A program made the position numbers and the translations under genes. The notes beneath the pieces are model-generated. The model was given only the letters and a program-made list of their open reading frames with translations, was not told the DNA's origin and made no database searches. Shown piece after piece: positions 1 to 13,149 of a stretch of 64,000 nt of DNA. This DNA comes from Sipunculus nudus. Its lineage: Eukaryota > Annelida > Sipuncula > Golfingiida > Sipunculidae. Each line of letters starts with the position of its first letter. The first letter of the stretch is position 1. The stretch covers positions 64,711,176 through 64,775,175 of the forward strand of contig CM049316.1 of the NCBI GenBank assembly GCA_026874595.1. Direction: 5' to 3'.

Positions 1-1205
1 AAAAATTCAGGACTAATTTGGGGTATTCAATTGATTTTGATTAAATAATGTTACATCCCTGGCAAAAAAATTCTAGCTGCAGCAATCCCCTTGTTAAGGG
101 AGTAAATATATTTCTTGATTTTTTACATAGTGCATTATGTTTGGGCCCATAACTTAAAACAATTACGCAATATTGACATCATTTCTGGCATATGCATGGA
201 GAATGTATAGAAAAATATGTATATTATATATGATTAAAGTTACATCAGTGGTTTTGTTATTAGGCAGTCTTGAAGTGTAACAATGGGTTTTTAATGGAAA
301 AATGAAGTTTTTCATTAATATCTCGAAGGTATTAAGTCCTAGTGACCAAATTCTTGACATGGTAGGGAATTTTGGAGACATCTAATTGTATGCCAAATTT
401 TAGGAACTGAGAGCTGAAGCTGGGGAGCTGAGCTCTTGCAAACTGCATAACACTAGCTTGATGTAAACAATTTGTTACATGGTGCTTGAAAACTTGAATA
501 AAATCTACAGTTTTTGATCAACTGGTTTCAAATTCTTGGTGTTAACAGACAAAATGCTAACAAAAACATGCTGAGAAAAATTAAATCCACAGTACTTACA
601 GTAAAAAAACGTGCCATGGTCAAAGTTGGGCAAAATTTAAGGTACCAATTTTTTATTTTTGTAAATATTTTAAAAAATTTTAAAGATTTTGATCTAATTT
701 TGGGTATACAATTTAATTTTGATAAATTAAAGTTATATTAATGGAAAAAAGTCCATAGCTTTAACAAGTTTTGTGTTAAGTGATCAAATATCTTTCCTGA
801 TTTTTTACAAAATGCATTATGTTTGGGCCCATAACTTTTTTAAATTATATAATACAGACATAATTTCTGGCATGTACATGGGAACTATATAGAAGAATAT
901 TTATGGTAAATATGAGGGAAAACAGATGAGTGGTTTTGATATTAGGCAGTCCTGAAGTGTGAAAATAGGTTTTTAATAAAAAATTGAGGTTTTTCCTTAA
1001 TTTCTCAAAGGAACGAAGTCGCAAAGACCCAGTTTTCGGCTTGGTAGGAGATCTTGGGGACATCTAACATTATGCTGAATTTTGGATTCCTAGGTCTTAC
1101 GGTTTCAAAACGTGCCACATCTACGGACGGACGGACGGACAGACGGACGGACGACGGACAATGGACCACGACTATAGCTCAGATGACTTATAGTCAGCTG
1201 AGCTA
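1..1205 (+). repeat. Copy 1 of the GGAC-tract/hairpin-ended repeat, 5' cut by window edge
   Basis: This is the 3' part of a dispersed repeat that recurs at 24985-27608, 39906-42533 and 45355-46735. It consists of two related units of about 0.65-0.7 kb in tandem (about 1-510 and 511-1205). Each carries the same landmarks, such as GTTTGGGCCCATAACTT and GATATTAGGCAGTC. The second unit ends in a GGAC tetranucleotide tract (about 1123-1153) and a 31-nt hairpin at 1175-1205. The short minus-strand ORFs here are translations of the repeat. No coding function is seen. Confidence 0.85.
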
Positions 1206-2219
1206 ATAATTACAGGCATTCCTGGACTTAATAAGGGGAGCAATCAGTGTTTCAAGATCAATATTTCAGTCTACCTCAGAGCTAGCTTTATCATTTGTAC
1301 CAATTTATTTCAAATGTCATGAGTTTATATCAATATTTTAAGATTCCTCTGGCTTTTAAGATGATCAGTGGTAATAAGATTTTTAATGCTTAGCCCACCA
1401 CATGCGTTTTCCGGAAGTTCAGTGACCTTCCGATTTCCTTTAGGCCTTTCTCTTTACTAGATTTTGTCTTGTGCCCACCATTTCTCAAATCTTGACATTG
1501 CACAAAAACCCACTACATGGTTTAATCAACAATCAGTTGATATCTATCCAGGTTGACCATGACCTGATTTAGTTTTATGAGTCTGTGTTTTTAGCTATAA
1601 TGAAATATGAGAAACTGTTTTATGTAAAACTGTAACATTTGTTTTAAACCAGACTCATATGGCGATACACAAAAAAATCGACACTAATATAATTGATCGA
1701 TTCTTCATTGGCAAATTCCGGAAATGCCCTGAATTTCATGAGATTCCGTTCACGATTGCGTGTGTGATGATGTTAACAAACACAGACACACACACATGAA
1801 CGGGGGGGGGGAATACACCTTTTCGGAGGAAAATAAATTAGGAACACGCACATGACATTCCTGTCTCAAAACCTGGAACAATCCTAAATCAAAGTTTTTT
1901 TATTATATTCTTTTGGTTCCATCGCTTATGGGAATATATTTATTCAGAAAGCCATATATCATTTATATGAGAGAAACGTAATATTAAACTTTCAAAAACC
2001 ATTACATTAATGTAACATATTTGTAACAAGTACGAAAATGTTTAACCCTTCTGAAAATAGTAAAAGCTGAGGTTACATTCAATTATGGTATTTGTGTCTT
2101 TAAAATGCGTAAGCTCGCACAGCAGGAGGTTTTGACGTCTTAACGACCACAAACAATGCCGTCTTCCTATTAACCTTCTAAATATACATTCCAGTGGACA
2201 ACACAGGATGTCTTGAGTG
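1206..2219. other. AT-rich intergenic stretch
   Basis: No gene is recognised. A G10 homopolymer lies at 1802-1811 just after a short CA-rich tract. Nothing else is supported. Confidence 0.5.
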
Positions 2220-2776
2220 CCCAGGAACCTGGCGTTTCATTTGATTGTGGCCTTGATCTTATGCATGCAGACGATCACGTGGTCACTTTGTCGTGTGACG
2301 TCACCCTTCCGCCATGTGTCGTTTCTAATCGTAATGAACGTCTTCTGTTTTGGCAATGTGGGACGGGAAAGGCTACTTGTCTCAACTGTTAAACATAAAA
2401 TCAAAATATGTTACATTTCAAGGAAACACCTTCTGTTTACATTTCACACGTGCATGCTTACAAAATATTACCTATTCCGTAAAGGCATTAGCACAGAAAC
2501 ACCAATATTCTATAATTTGCTTTGAAAAAAATTCTTATCCAACAAAACTGAACGGACTACGTTGTGCTCTTCACTACATTTATACGTGCGAGTCTGGTTT
2601 ACTTAGAACTCCTGGTGCATTGTGGGGTTAGATTTTGACTCCAACAATTCCCAATCAGCAGAGTCGTACTTTCGTGATTCCGAGTCTGCGCAGTGTCTCA
2701 CCTGGCGTGTTCATTTGACTGTCTCCTTGGCCTTGGCCTTAGAGCCGATCACGTGGCCACTTTGTCGTGTGACGTA
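2220..2776. repeat. Pair of similar ~80-bp blocks with E-box and CRE-like cores
   Basis: Blocks at 2220-2304 and 2699-2776 share the order CCTGGCGT, TTCATTTGA, GATCACGTGG, CACTTTGTCGTGTGACGT. Both hold a CACGTG E-box. The first also has TGACGTCA, the full cAMP-response-element palindrome; the second has TGACGTAA. They may be a diverged tandem duplication, perhaps promoter-like, but no gene can be attached to them. Confidence 0.45.
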
Positions 2777-3852
2777 AGTGTTAAGTTTCATGTTATATTT
2801 CCCAATATAAAAACAGCTCGAACAACACAGCCAGTTTCTATCGCGTCATGGATAGCCCCCTTAGCCATATTAAACACACAATGGTTCCTAGCTTTGTAAA
2901 AAGTCCACTAATTTTTTTGATGCATAAACCGGCTTCCATGGCTTCCCTTGACTGAAGAAAATGTCGGCTGGTTTGAAGAAACTTGCAGGATTGCAGGTTA
3001 ATTTGGCGTTAACACTGCAAAGATCAATCTTTTTCAAATAAGGTGGATATTTTGCCCCCAATTAGGAACTGTATTCATCTGTCGCTAACTTATGATCTTA
3101 AACTTGATTTTTAAGGCTGATATTAATATCTGAGCGAGAAGTATTAATATTTATCCGCGGTTTGTCTGTCAGAAAATTTACGCAAATAAATTCTCAACAT
3201 GAATTATAGAAATTGTTGGAGGGTAAGGAATATCCCCAAGGAGTAATCAATTAAATTTTGAATGTTCTCTGGGCCAACTTACTTGTTTTTAAAACGAAAA
3301 AATCTGTTCAATTATTCCTCCTATTTCATTATAATAGCGCCATTGATTTTTATTAGCGGGTGGCTGCAGGAATATCCCGGCGGGTTTTGATGTCTCCAAG
3401 CAGATCTCGTTTATTTGACATATTCGACTCGCTGCCTCATTAGTCTCTTTTTAGCGCTATACATATTGTTCGAGGGAAGCGGTCGGGACCCAAGAAACCG
3501 CAGGTATCTAGCGGTCTACATACTTTGAATTAAACTTTGTCTCGCCAAGTCCCCGAAACTTTGCAGATTTCCCCAAACAAAGCTAATTTTAAGTTACAGA
3601 GACACCGCGCCGTTTTTTTCATCATTTTGTCAACCTCTTTGGTGTTATTAATATTCTAGTATTCCTTTCTCGTTTACTGTGCTTCTCAATGTATAGATTT
3701 TGTAATACATACTCTCTCTGAGCAACAGTTAAACAAGTCTTTGGCCTACCAAGTATCTTCTTAGAACGAGCTGATAATTCACGTTTCACTTTATATATAA
3801 AAAAATATATGTATATTTATTTTGAGAGTGACACTTAATTGTATTGACGCAA
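2777..3852. other. Intergenic stretch, no convincing gene
   Basis: An ATG at 2961 opens a 12-codon frame (MSAGLKKLAGLQ) ending at a possible GT donor at 2997. No downstream partner exon was found, so no gene is called. The rest shows nothing recognisable. Confidence 0.3.
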
Positions 3853-4722
3853 CTCGGAAATGTTCATCTTGGGTCTCTTATGCCTCGGGAATGCTCTTTT
3901 TTGGTCTCATATGCCGCGTAAATGTGCCTTTTGGTCTCATATGCCTCGGAAACGTTCCCTTTTTGGTCTCACACGCATCGGAAATGTTTCATGTTTGTCT
4001 CAAATGCCTAGGAAATATTCCTTTTGGTCTCACATGCCTTGGGAATATCCCTTATGGTCTCACATGCCTTAAAATGTCCTTTGTGGTCTCACATACCTAG
4101 GAAATGTTCCTTTTTGGTCTCACATACCTCATAAATGTTTCTTTTTGGTCTCACATGCCGCGGAAATGTTTCCTTTTTGTCTCAAATGCCTAGGAAATAT
4201 TCCTTTTGGTCTCACATGCCTTGGGAATATCCCTTATGGTCTCACATGCCTTAAAATGTCCTTTGTGGTCTCACATACCTAGGAAATGTTTCTTTTTGGT
4301 CTCACATACCTCATAAATGTTTCTTTTTTGTCTCACATGCCGCGGAAATGTTTCCTTTTTGTCTCAAATGCCTAGGAAATGTTCCTTATGGTCTCAAATG
4401 CCTCGGAAATGTTTCATTTTTGTTCTAAGACGCCTCCGAAATAACCCTTTGTGGTCTCACACGCCTCGGATATGTTCCATTTTTGTCTCAAATGCCTCAG
4501 AAATGTTTCTTTTTGGTCTCAGTTGCCTGGGAAATGTTCCATTCTCGTCTCAGCTGCCTCAGAAATGTTTCCTTTTTGGTCTTTCAGCCTCGGAAATGTT
4601 TCTCTTTTGGTCTGAAATGCCCAAGGAATATTCCTCTTTGTTTTCAAATGCCCAAGAAATGTTCCTTCTTTTGGCTCACATGCTTAGGAAATGTTCACAT
4701 TTGGTCTCAAAGTGTCGGGAAT
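3853..4722 (+). repeat. 30-bp minisatellite with ~182-bp higher-order period
   Basis: About 29 tandem units of roughly 30 bp follow the pattern TTTTTGGTCTCACATGCC then TCGGAAATGTTCC, with substitutions. A six-unit block repeats almost exactly: the variant CAAATGCCTAGGAAAT occurs at about 4001, 4183 and 4365, giving a period near 182 bp. Because 30 is divisible by 3, frames stay open and produce spurious 70-137 residue ORFs rich in MPRK and WSHMP strings. No protein is inferred. Confidence 0.9.
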
Positions 4723-5296
4723 TACTCTAAATGTATTCTTACGGGATCATTTTCCATATTTTAATATTAATCCTTAGGAATTTTATATCATCTGGGAAAT
4801 ATCGCGAAAGGTCTATCCCACCTATCAGACAGTACAATAGTACAATAATAGCTGTATCAAGCAGTTTACAACAACCCATGAAAACCCCTCCTGGACAAAC
4901 CCATCAGAAATCGCGCGGGCCTGTCCTAACGGTTAGTTTGAACTCTATGGAATCAATGCAGTGGCTGCATGACGTGTGATATAAACAAAACAAAACGCTC
5001 AAAAGGTTTTTTTTATACCAATACAAACTGATACTCAATAAAATATACAATATTTTATGTTATAAATGATAAAATATTATACAATGTAATGTAATGCACT
5101 ATCATATATAATAAAATATATTATAATATAACGTAATACATTGAGTGCAATTTCACCTAATTTGATAAAATGCAATATACTATAATAAATGCATTTAGAT
5201 TTACTTAAGCACACTACAATATTATATTATTATATAATTATATTGTATCTGTGTAAAATGATATATAGACAACAATAAAAGTAAACGTCCCTTTCT
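4723..5296. other. AT-rich intergenic stretch
   Basis: From about 5030 to 5280 the sequence is almost pure A/T with TATAAT-like runs. No gene or RNA is seen. Confidence 0.5.
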
Positions 5297-5424
5297 TGGT
5301 AGGCCCGCACCGAATTACCTGCTACCTTTTGATTAGGCTCTTTTAATTGTGCTGGGTACCAGTCTATATATTTCTTGTCTACAGTCAATCAAAAGATGAC
5401 AAAAAATTATGTGCGGGCCTACCA
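5297..5424. mobile_element. 128-bp MITE-like element
   Basis: The ends are perfect 14-bp inverted repeats, TGGTAGGCCCGCAC at 5297-5310 and its complement at 5411-5424. Similarity continues a few bases outward (TTTC/GAAA). A second internal inverted pair is CTTTTGATT against AATCAAAAG. There is no coding capacity. The superfamily is not assignable. Confidence 0.65.
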
Positions 5425-6154
5425 TGAAAGTACCGATTAATGGATACAATGCAGTTGCAAATGAAGAAGCCGGCCTTGTGTATATTTATATAATCAAGTT
5501 ACTCACATGCATTATTTATATTGGTTTAGCGCTAATGGTAGGGGATTGTTAATATAGTTGATTGAAAACTGTTTTATCCAATATTTGTACCAACAGGGAT
5601 TCAAGCGCCTGAGTCCAACATCACTGATTTTTACGAAAGCCGTCAAACAGTTACTGATACAGTAATCTTGTTGATAGGTGTAGGATTGTAAGACACCTCC
5701 TAGATCAGGTAAGGTGAGAATAATTACGGCACCTTTTGATCTTTGAATAACAACACGTTTTGATGGATGCCAGATTCCTCTTGACACGATCGGAGGCGTC
5801 TGACTTTCGGACAAGCACCAGCATACACTGGCAGGTTATATGAGACTGTTGACTTGACGGTTCACCAGCGAAACACGCTTGGACGTCTCTTGAGGACTCT
5901 ACTAGAGCTGTTGGTGTTGATAAGTCGGGGCATCACATCCCACGTGACCTGTTTACAAGGAGAAACAATAGCTTCATTTGCGTCAGGAGTTAGGGGCCCG
6001 AGCCACACGTTAACCATGGACATGGTTTGCCATTTTGTGATTAACTTTATCTGCAGGACTAAATTCTGTACGTCGGACCTAAATGAGAATAATAATGTAT
6101 GAGTCATATCCTAGGGCCCAAATAGTCAATAATTAAACCTGTGAATAACAAAAT
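5425..6154. other. Intergenic stretch
   Basis: Overlapping ORFs on both strands show no recognised domain, codon bias or splice context. No gene is called. Confidence 0.4.
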
Positions 6155-7466
6155 AGACTTACATATTTATGGTAGTCCGTAGGTCTCATTCTCGTGGCGC
6201 GCGTCGCGCTTTGCGTGTCGCGCCTCGCATGTCGCGCCTCGCGCATTGGCGCTATCTCTCATATTCTAACCTTTGAGTATCAATTGCAAATATTACTTTA
6301 TTATGTGTAAAGTATTCTAACCGTAGAATCAAATTATCTCAACTGCGAAGTTGTCTCTTGCATAGAGTAATTTCGACATTTAAAATAAAATAAATATAAA
6401 GTTTCTGCAAATGCCTGTTTCAGCTTTGAATTTTTTTCATCATTATCAGAATTTTTTTATCCGGCTGGCTAAAATTGTTATCAAATATAAAAATATGAAT
6501 ATTTATATGATGAAAAATATATATAATAAATATATTATATTTATTATATATATATATATATATATATAACATATTATTTCCCTCTCTGTTTTCAAGAAAG
6601 CTACTATTTACAAATATATCTTTATAATATATATAATACTAGCATATTGTGAATACCTTGAAACTATAAAATAATAACTGAAATAAACGAATATTTAGTT
6701 TTAAATTTGACAGCACATCTTCTGAATGGACAATTTAAAAACAATAGTTCTTTTCACATTAGAAAGGCATCCTTAGGGGATATTTACGTTATCTAATATA
6801 ATACCTGACGTGTAACGATAGCAAATAAATGAAGTTTAAAAAATGGCTACACATCCGAATGCAATATTTTGATGTAGCTAAGTGTATGTCACTACAGAAA
6901 ATTTCAAATTACTGCATATTCAGATTGAGAAGATTCTGGTGGAAGAGATGCTGGTGGAGGGGGGGCGGGGGCGCGGCGCTTTAAATTGGTACCCCCCCCC
7001 CCCCTCCACCATATCCACCCCAAAATTACTTAATTTCCATGTAAGAACAAAAAGAATTGTGTCTCTGTATATAACGGGTATGCTTCTTTTTTTTTTTTCT
7101 TTCTATAATTTTCTTTCTTGGTGGCCATCTTGCCCCAAGGCCCTAGCTCTTCATAATGGTATACACTTACCTGATAAATTTACAGTGGAAACATTAATCA
7201 TCCCTATTACCAAGAACGAAAGGAGTTTTTGACTAGTGAAAATGATTTCAAATATATCCCTTCATATATTTACTCTATGCAGGAGACAACTTCGCAGATG
7301 AGATATTTTGATTCTACGGTTATAATACCTTACACATAAAAAAGTTATATTTTCAATTGATATTCAGAGGCTAGTATATGAAAGATAACGCTGAGGCGCG
7401 ACATGCGACCCGCGACACGCGAGGCGCGACACGAGAATGAGGCCTATGGGCCACCATACATATACG
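6155..7466. mobile_element. 1.3 kb element with ~200-bp terminal inverted repeats (foldback-like)
   Basis: About 6155-6370 is the inverted complement of about 7270-7466, at moderate identity. Shared tracts include the outer GTAGGTCTCATTCTCG-like segment, a CpG-rich part built from repeated GTCGCGCCTCGC-type words (6193-6248 and 7394-7435), and an inner CGAAGTTGTCTC segment. The centre is AT-rich with a poly-C tract at 6992-7004 and no recognisable transposase. It is probably a non-autonomous foldback or long-TIR DNA transposon. Confidence 0.7.
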
Positions 7467-9599
7467 CTCATCATAAAATATTAAAGATATAAAACTAAAA
7501 GAAAATTTGCAACACTCACTTAGCCATACCTCCGCAAAAGCTAGATATGAGTATTATCCAAATATTATCATAACTAGCAATTATCCGTGCTGCGCACGGT
7601 TTTGGGCGAGCATTTAGTTCTGATGTCAAATAGTCTGTCATAGTTCATGTCTTGGGTGTACAATGTTACTGTCTCTTTGAATCCAACATTTGGTATAAGT
7701 GTTCTGTCTCTGAGTTAACCTTGTGTCGGAGTCTGAATAACCTGGACGAATACGTTCTTGTCCGAATGGTGGAATGTCTTCGGACAAACCCGGAGCATAT
7801 GTATGTAAAAAATCACGGCAGAGGAGACATGTAAATTCACACAAATCGCATTACGCTATTAATTTATAGATCCATTATATGCATGGTGTTATGCATAAAA
7901 CTCTAATTGAAGCCGAGAGGTTGGCCGGAGAATTTTCGAAGAATTTGATTTGTTAAATAAAATCATTTTTATATGAAAATATAAATTATGCTGAACATCG
8001 CCATTTAAAGTTGCCCTCCGCGCCCGTGAATCCGCCAGTAAAGGAACCTGTTATCTTGCATGGTAGTACAGTACAGCGCTGAGATGTGATCTCGATAATT
8101 GCATTCCGGTTATAACGCACAAAAACTGAGCACTCACATGGTCGGGCAATCCCGCTGCACAAAAAGTTCGTGGTAGCATTATATTATGTGGTACATTTAA
8201 TGGCTGTATATATTTTTAAATATCACGCACTCCTTTCTGTTTGAAAGCTGGGCCAATGTTTTCTAGTGAGACAGTCACTGCGTTCAGGCAGTGTGTTAAA
8301 CCCGGATCCCACTCCGGATCCCGGAACCCAAGAAAAATTTGTAATTCTTAAACTCTCATGGTAATTTGTCCAGATATTTTAGCATAATCGTATCTAAAGA
8401 CATTTTTTATATTATGTTTGGTTAAAACATAAAAAATAGTCTGTTTTGCAACAAAATTTGATAAAAAAAAAACACTTACGGACCCTGCGGCACGGAACTC
8501 ACGGTTTACACGGATCCCGTTTTCTCGTTGTTTTACCATTTCTTTAGTACATACATGTATTTGACATCACGTTTAGCCATGACACGTTTGTGATTTATTA
8601 TTGTGTTTGTATCTGTATTTTAACATTTCTGTCTCAGTTTTATTCATAATTTTATATTTGCTATCTATTTCATTTGTGTAGCGTTTTAAAAAGTATTATA
8701 ATTTAAAACATTTACAAAATCATTATTTTGGAACCTGTAGTTGCTTGAAATGCAAGTAATCAACAATTCCTTTCGGTATTTATGTTATTGCCAACTTTAA
8801 AATTGGATGGTTGTTATGAACGGAGCACGAAACCTGTTGTTATGTGGAAGTGCTCTGATATATCAGTCTCAGGTCCGCTCAACTGTTAGTGCACTTCAAA
8901 TTAAATCTCCCCCACTGTGTCCGCACTATTATATTTTCATTTAAAATAACAAATAAAATAATTAGTGTGTGTGACATGAGTGCTATTTTTGTCCTCTTTA
9001 ATCATAAATAAAAATATGAGCGGTGGTCACTGGGGTCCGTCAAAATTGAACAGTCGGCAAATTCAAGTAAATGAGGTCAGTCTTCATCGAAATATTTTTG
9101 TAATTATAAATCTTTGAGTGAATCGGTCATTTACAACATTTAGGGACTTTGCTCTTTCCTTACATCAACAATAGTGGTGTTTTATTGGTATAAATAATGG
9201 AAAATGAGGAAATAGGTTTATGGGGTCCGTGGACCGTGGGGTTCGGGTTTTACACACTACCCTGCATTCTCTACCGCTCGGAAAATTTTCATTCTTTGAA
9301 AGATCCCCCTTTTGAGCATTTTCCTCACGCGAGATCTCCCTGTGCACAATAGACCTTTTCGCTTCGTGGAGGGTTGCCTTTTGAGAAGGGATCACCAATG
9401 GGGATTATTTCGGGCCGGTCACCGCAAATTTAAGAAAAGCCCAGATAGGACCCCCGGAGAAAAACTCTGTCCCGCCATCAAACACTCTGTGGCCATTGTG
9501 TTACCAGGCCCGAAGACACAAAGAAAAGAGGCGCCCGCGGGGGAGCAAATATTAAATTATTAATTATGCACGTAATATGCAAATATTGCAAATAAAAGT
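7467..9599. other. Intergenic stretch with one member of a dispersed repeat
   Basis: About 7768-7872 matches 9600-9720 (shared words include CTTCGGACAAA, CATATGTATGT, AAATCACGGCA, TTACGCTATTAAT). The GC-richer segment 9290-9545 has overlapping ORFs on both strands without a recognisable domain. No gene is called. Confidence 0.4.
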
Positions 9600-9720
9600 G
9601 GGTGGAATCTCTTCGGACAAATCCTGAACATATGTATGTCGAAAATCACGGCAATCCGTACGGCGGTATCAGAGGAGATACGGAAAATCACAAAAATCGC
9701 CTTACGCTATTAATATATAG
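9600..9720 (+). repeat. Second copy of the 7768-7872 repeat
   Basis: Direct-orientation similarity to 7768-7872 with small insertions. Both copies end in CTATTAAT followed by an A/T-rich ATAGAT. It probably marks one end of a dispersed element whose other limits are not visible. Confidence 0.5.
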
Positions 9721-12700
9721 ATTCACTTTGCGGTAAAATCTGCTTTTCTTGATAGTGCCAAAGTCCTGTTTAATGTGTGGGAAGTATTGAAAATCGTTTT
9801 CAAATAGATAACTAGTAATGATCACGTGTGTAAACTAGTAATGATCGGGTGTGTAAAAATTGTTCAGATCTCACAAATCTAACGTTGACCTATTGCTCGT
9901 GGCCAATCATTAATAAAATTATTAACGTTCAAACTGTATCTGAATTCCGACCTGGTTCCTGAAGCACTTACATTAAATTTGACCTTTCTATCAGTAAGTT
10001 TCGTTGAAAACCATTCATTTCTCTACAACATAACTTAAATACAGGTAAACAAATAATAAAAACCAGAAACAATTTTCAAACAAAAAATGAGGGAGAGAAA
10101 GAATTATTGAAAGAATTTTTTTAAGCTACGTTAACCGGACGCGCGGTATTCGGTAAACGTAATGCGATCGGTTTTTTAAACGTAATGCGTTCGGTTTTTG
10201 AAACCGCAGGAATACTTATGCGGCCAACGTGCGAGATCGGCAAGGTGTCTTTCTTATTCTCACTACCTTCATACGGTAAAGTAAGCTTACCCTGTAATTT
10301 CTCCCAATATAGCACAAAATGGGTTTGAAGAGAATTGAAGAAATGCCAAAAAAAATCCTTTTACTGTTTTCAGCACGCATGACCTCTGTTATGCCAATAT
10401 TTTTTTCTTTACTTTTTAATGAATCAAAATACCCTCTTTATCTACCCTCTCTGGAGCAAACCCTGCCGCTTTTCGGTATATCCCTCACCATAAAGATGAA
10501 ACGAACTTAAAATGACCTCAGGGAGGAGAAAACTACTGTTAACTACGCTTCTCACGCAGCAGTTATAAACTGCAGACGTCCCAGGTCTCCTTTTCTTTTT
10601 AACCGCTGCTTTGTATGGCAAGGTTCTCCGGGTCTGAACACCATGGTGCGCACACAGCAAAGAATTGTAATCAGAGAGTGAGAGCGTGGTATGGCATTGT
10701 GCATCAGCTCTAAATTTTAAACATGCGACACCCGCACTTGTCGTTCTGATTTCACCGCTTTTTCCACAGGGCCAAGAATCAGACCAAAAAGAGCGGATAT
10801 TTCGGATGAGAGCGGGTGTCGCATATTTTATTTTGTTTTTTTTATAATGATACAACATGCTATACATTTAATTACATGTTCCCAATACCTTGGACCACGG
10901 CTATTAGCGAAGTTTGGTTTCGCGAAAGCAAAATTTTCAATAGAACAGAAGTTCCTCATTAACATTTGTATACATTTACAAAGAACCTGTGAAAATATAA
11001 TTATTCCATCTAAAATAAGAAAAAAAAATAAACTTCCGGGAAAAAAAACCCTCATATCTGGTTCTAAACTTAATCATGTTCATTCCTGTCTGCACAAAAT
11101 GAAGAAACCTCTTGTAAAAATATTCACATATTACATAAAAATAGGATAAAAAAATATACGTTAATGAGGTATAATGAGGTTCTAATTAAAAAGACATCAG
11201 CAATGCCACATTTTATATGACTGCTTATTAACACAATAGGAAACCGGCTTTAGAACATGTACTGTAACTCTTGCAGTAACACACATACAACTAATAAGTC
11301 TTAATGATCTGTATTTCATGTTCACTTTTCAAATACATTTAATCATATTTTGTGTAAATTATGATAATTAATGGATTTTTCATCTCCGGGTTGACACGCA
11401 GGTCTGATATTAAGTATACCATATTTCAACCGGAACATTAACTGAATCTTTTATTTGAATCTGTTGATAAAAAGGCCATCGGGTGGCAAAGGTTATGCAT
11501 TACCGAGAGAAAGTTGTCAATCGACGTGCCTGAGGGGCAAATGGCAAGCATACAGTACAGTAAATCCACCTGTATAGGTCGATACATGTCCATTTGCTAA
11601 ACAGCTCAGTTTCGCTTATGGCAGAAGGTTACCGCTTGAGGCATGAAGTCAGCTGTCACGCCCATACTAACTGTGCCACTGGTGCCAGAGGGCACACTTT
11701 TTCTCTCTTGTTAGTCTTGTCAATTCCCACTGAAACACGTGACCTCCGTCTCACAAGAACATAAAGAACCATACTGTCTGTCAGTGTTGATGCGTCTGTA
11801 AGTATTACGAAGCTTTTTTATTTCACTTACGTTGACAGTAATTCTGGTATTCTTTCCCTCTTGGTACACTCTGGGACCTTTCTTATTTATCTGCATGACC
11901 AGTGTTCAATTTCAGCATTTCTACGTCTTCTAATCTGATTTTCTGTAATCCGTATGTTATGATTATATATGTGTGTGTGTGTGTGATAAAAAAAGATAGA
12001 CAGAGGGAGAGGAAGGGAAGGGAGAGTTGTATAAGAAATCATGTCACACTGAATTGATTATTCAATTAACAAGGCGTGAAGATCGGAATTTGCCTGCAAA
12101 AATTAATTGGCATGCGATTGTTAATTTAAGCGACTGTTTAATGTTACCAATTATTTTTCATATAAAATTATGTACAAATCAAATACAATCTTTGCTATGA
12201 AAATGTGTAGTTTAATTTATATTTTAAAACTGCTTGATATTTTTGTCACTAAATTAATGTAAATGAAAACGATCTCCACCAGAGGTCAGTCCGCTACAGA
12301 ATATTGCGGTATACTGTCATTTTCATCGATATCCATTTTCAATTCAGTGGTGATTGACAATATTTTATGACAAATAGACATTTGATTAATTGGCAAAATG
12401 TGTAGCCTACGTCCTCCATGGTTGAAATGCGCAACAAATACACATGAAACGAACAGAAATAAAACAAAATCTATAGGCCAAATAAGGTTTGTTTCTCAGG
12501 CACCGCCCACGTCAATTAACCCCCCCCCCCCCCCGTATCAAAAATTTTCATTTCGATTTTCAATAGAAATAATATACTCATTTGTGCTCCTGCCTCTCGG
12601 ACGCTTATTGTTTGCGGGCGATAATGTGAAGTTTTTATTAACATGCTTGCATGGACGCGAACACGCATGTTTATATGACCTGCCTGTATGTATATCTGTT

Positions 12701-13149
12701 CAGGGAAGCAATTTTTAATTATCATGTAGTCTCCTTCATTTAATTTTTTTTTAATATTTATTATAAAAAGGAAGAAATTGCCCTCACTGATTGTTTAAAG
12801 TGCCTTTTTTGGCCTAAATATGATTGTGGGGCTGGTAAATATTCTACCCAGTCGTCCGTATATATTCCGGAAGAAATGTTCTTTATTTCTTGTCAGATTG
12901 GGGTTGCTCGGGGTTTTTTCTTGCTTGAAGAAACCGGGCTTAATAGACTAGTATATAGGCCTTATATCAAGTTCACAAAGTTCAACTTTCAAAATTCGTG
13001 TGATGCGCATGCGTACTTATCTATTATAAACGTCAACCAAGCGCATATACAATCGCTGTGCCCGCTGAATGAAGATTTAAAAAAATATAAAAAAACTACT
13101 CAAAGGTTGGATTTAACTGTAGCCCAGGAACAGGACTAAAAATCACAGT
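9721..13149. other. AT-rich intergenic stretch
   Basis: No gene is recognised. Small features: an imperfect inverted repeat at about 10724-10828, with ends ATGCGACACCCGC and GCGGGTGTCGCAT; a GT microsatellite near 11968-11984; a C15 run at 12520-12534. The 141-residue minus ORF at 10442-10867 overlaps the hairpin and shows no domain. Confidence 0.4.

Noticed and set aside
2961-2996. Possible first exon MSAGLKKLAGLQ
   Set aside because: Twelve codons with a weak GTTAAT donor; similarity to the start of mitochondrial complex I subunit NDUFA5 was considered, but no downstream exon was found.
3853-4722. CRISPR-like array (regular ~30-bp repeats)
   Set aside because: Units are contiguous and degenerate without unique spacers, in a eukaryotic genome; it is a minisatellite.
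10442-10867. 141-residue minus ORF
   Set aside because: Overlaps an imperfect inverted repeat, has frames open on the other strand and no recognisable domain or splice borders.
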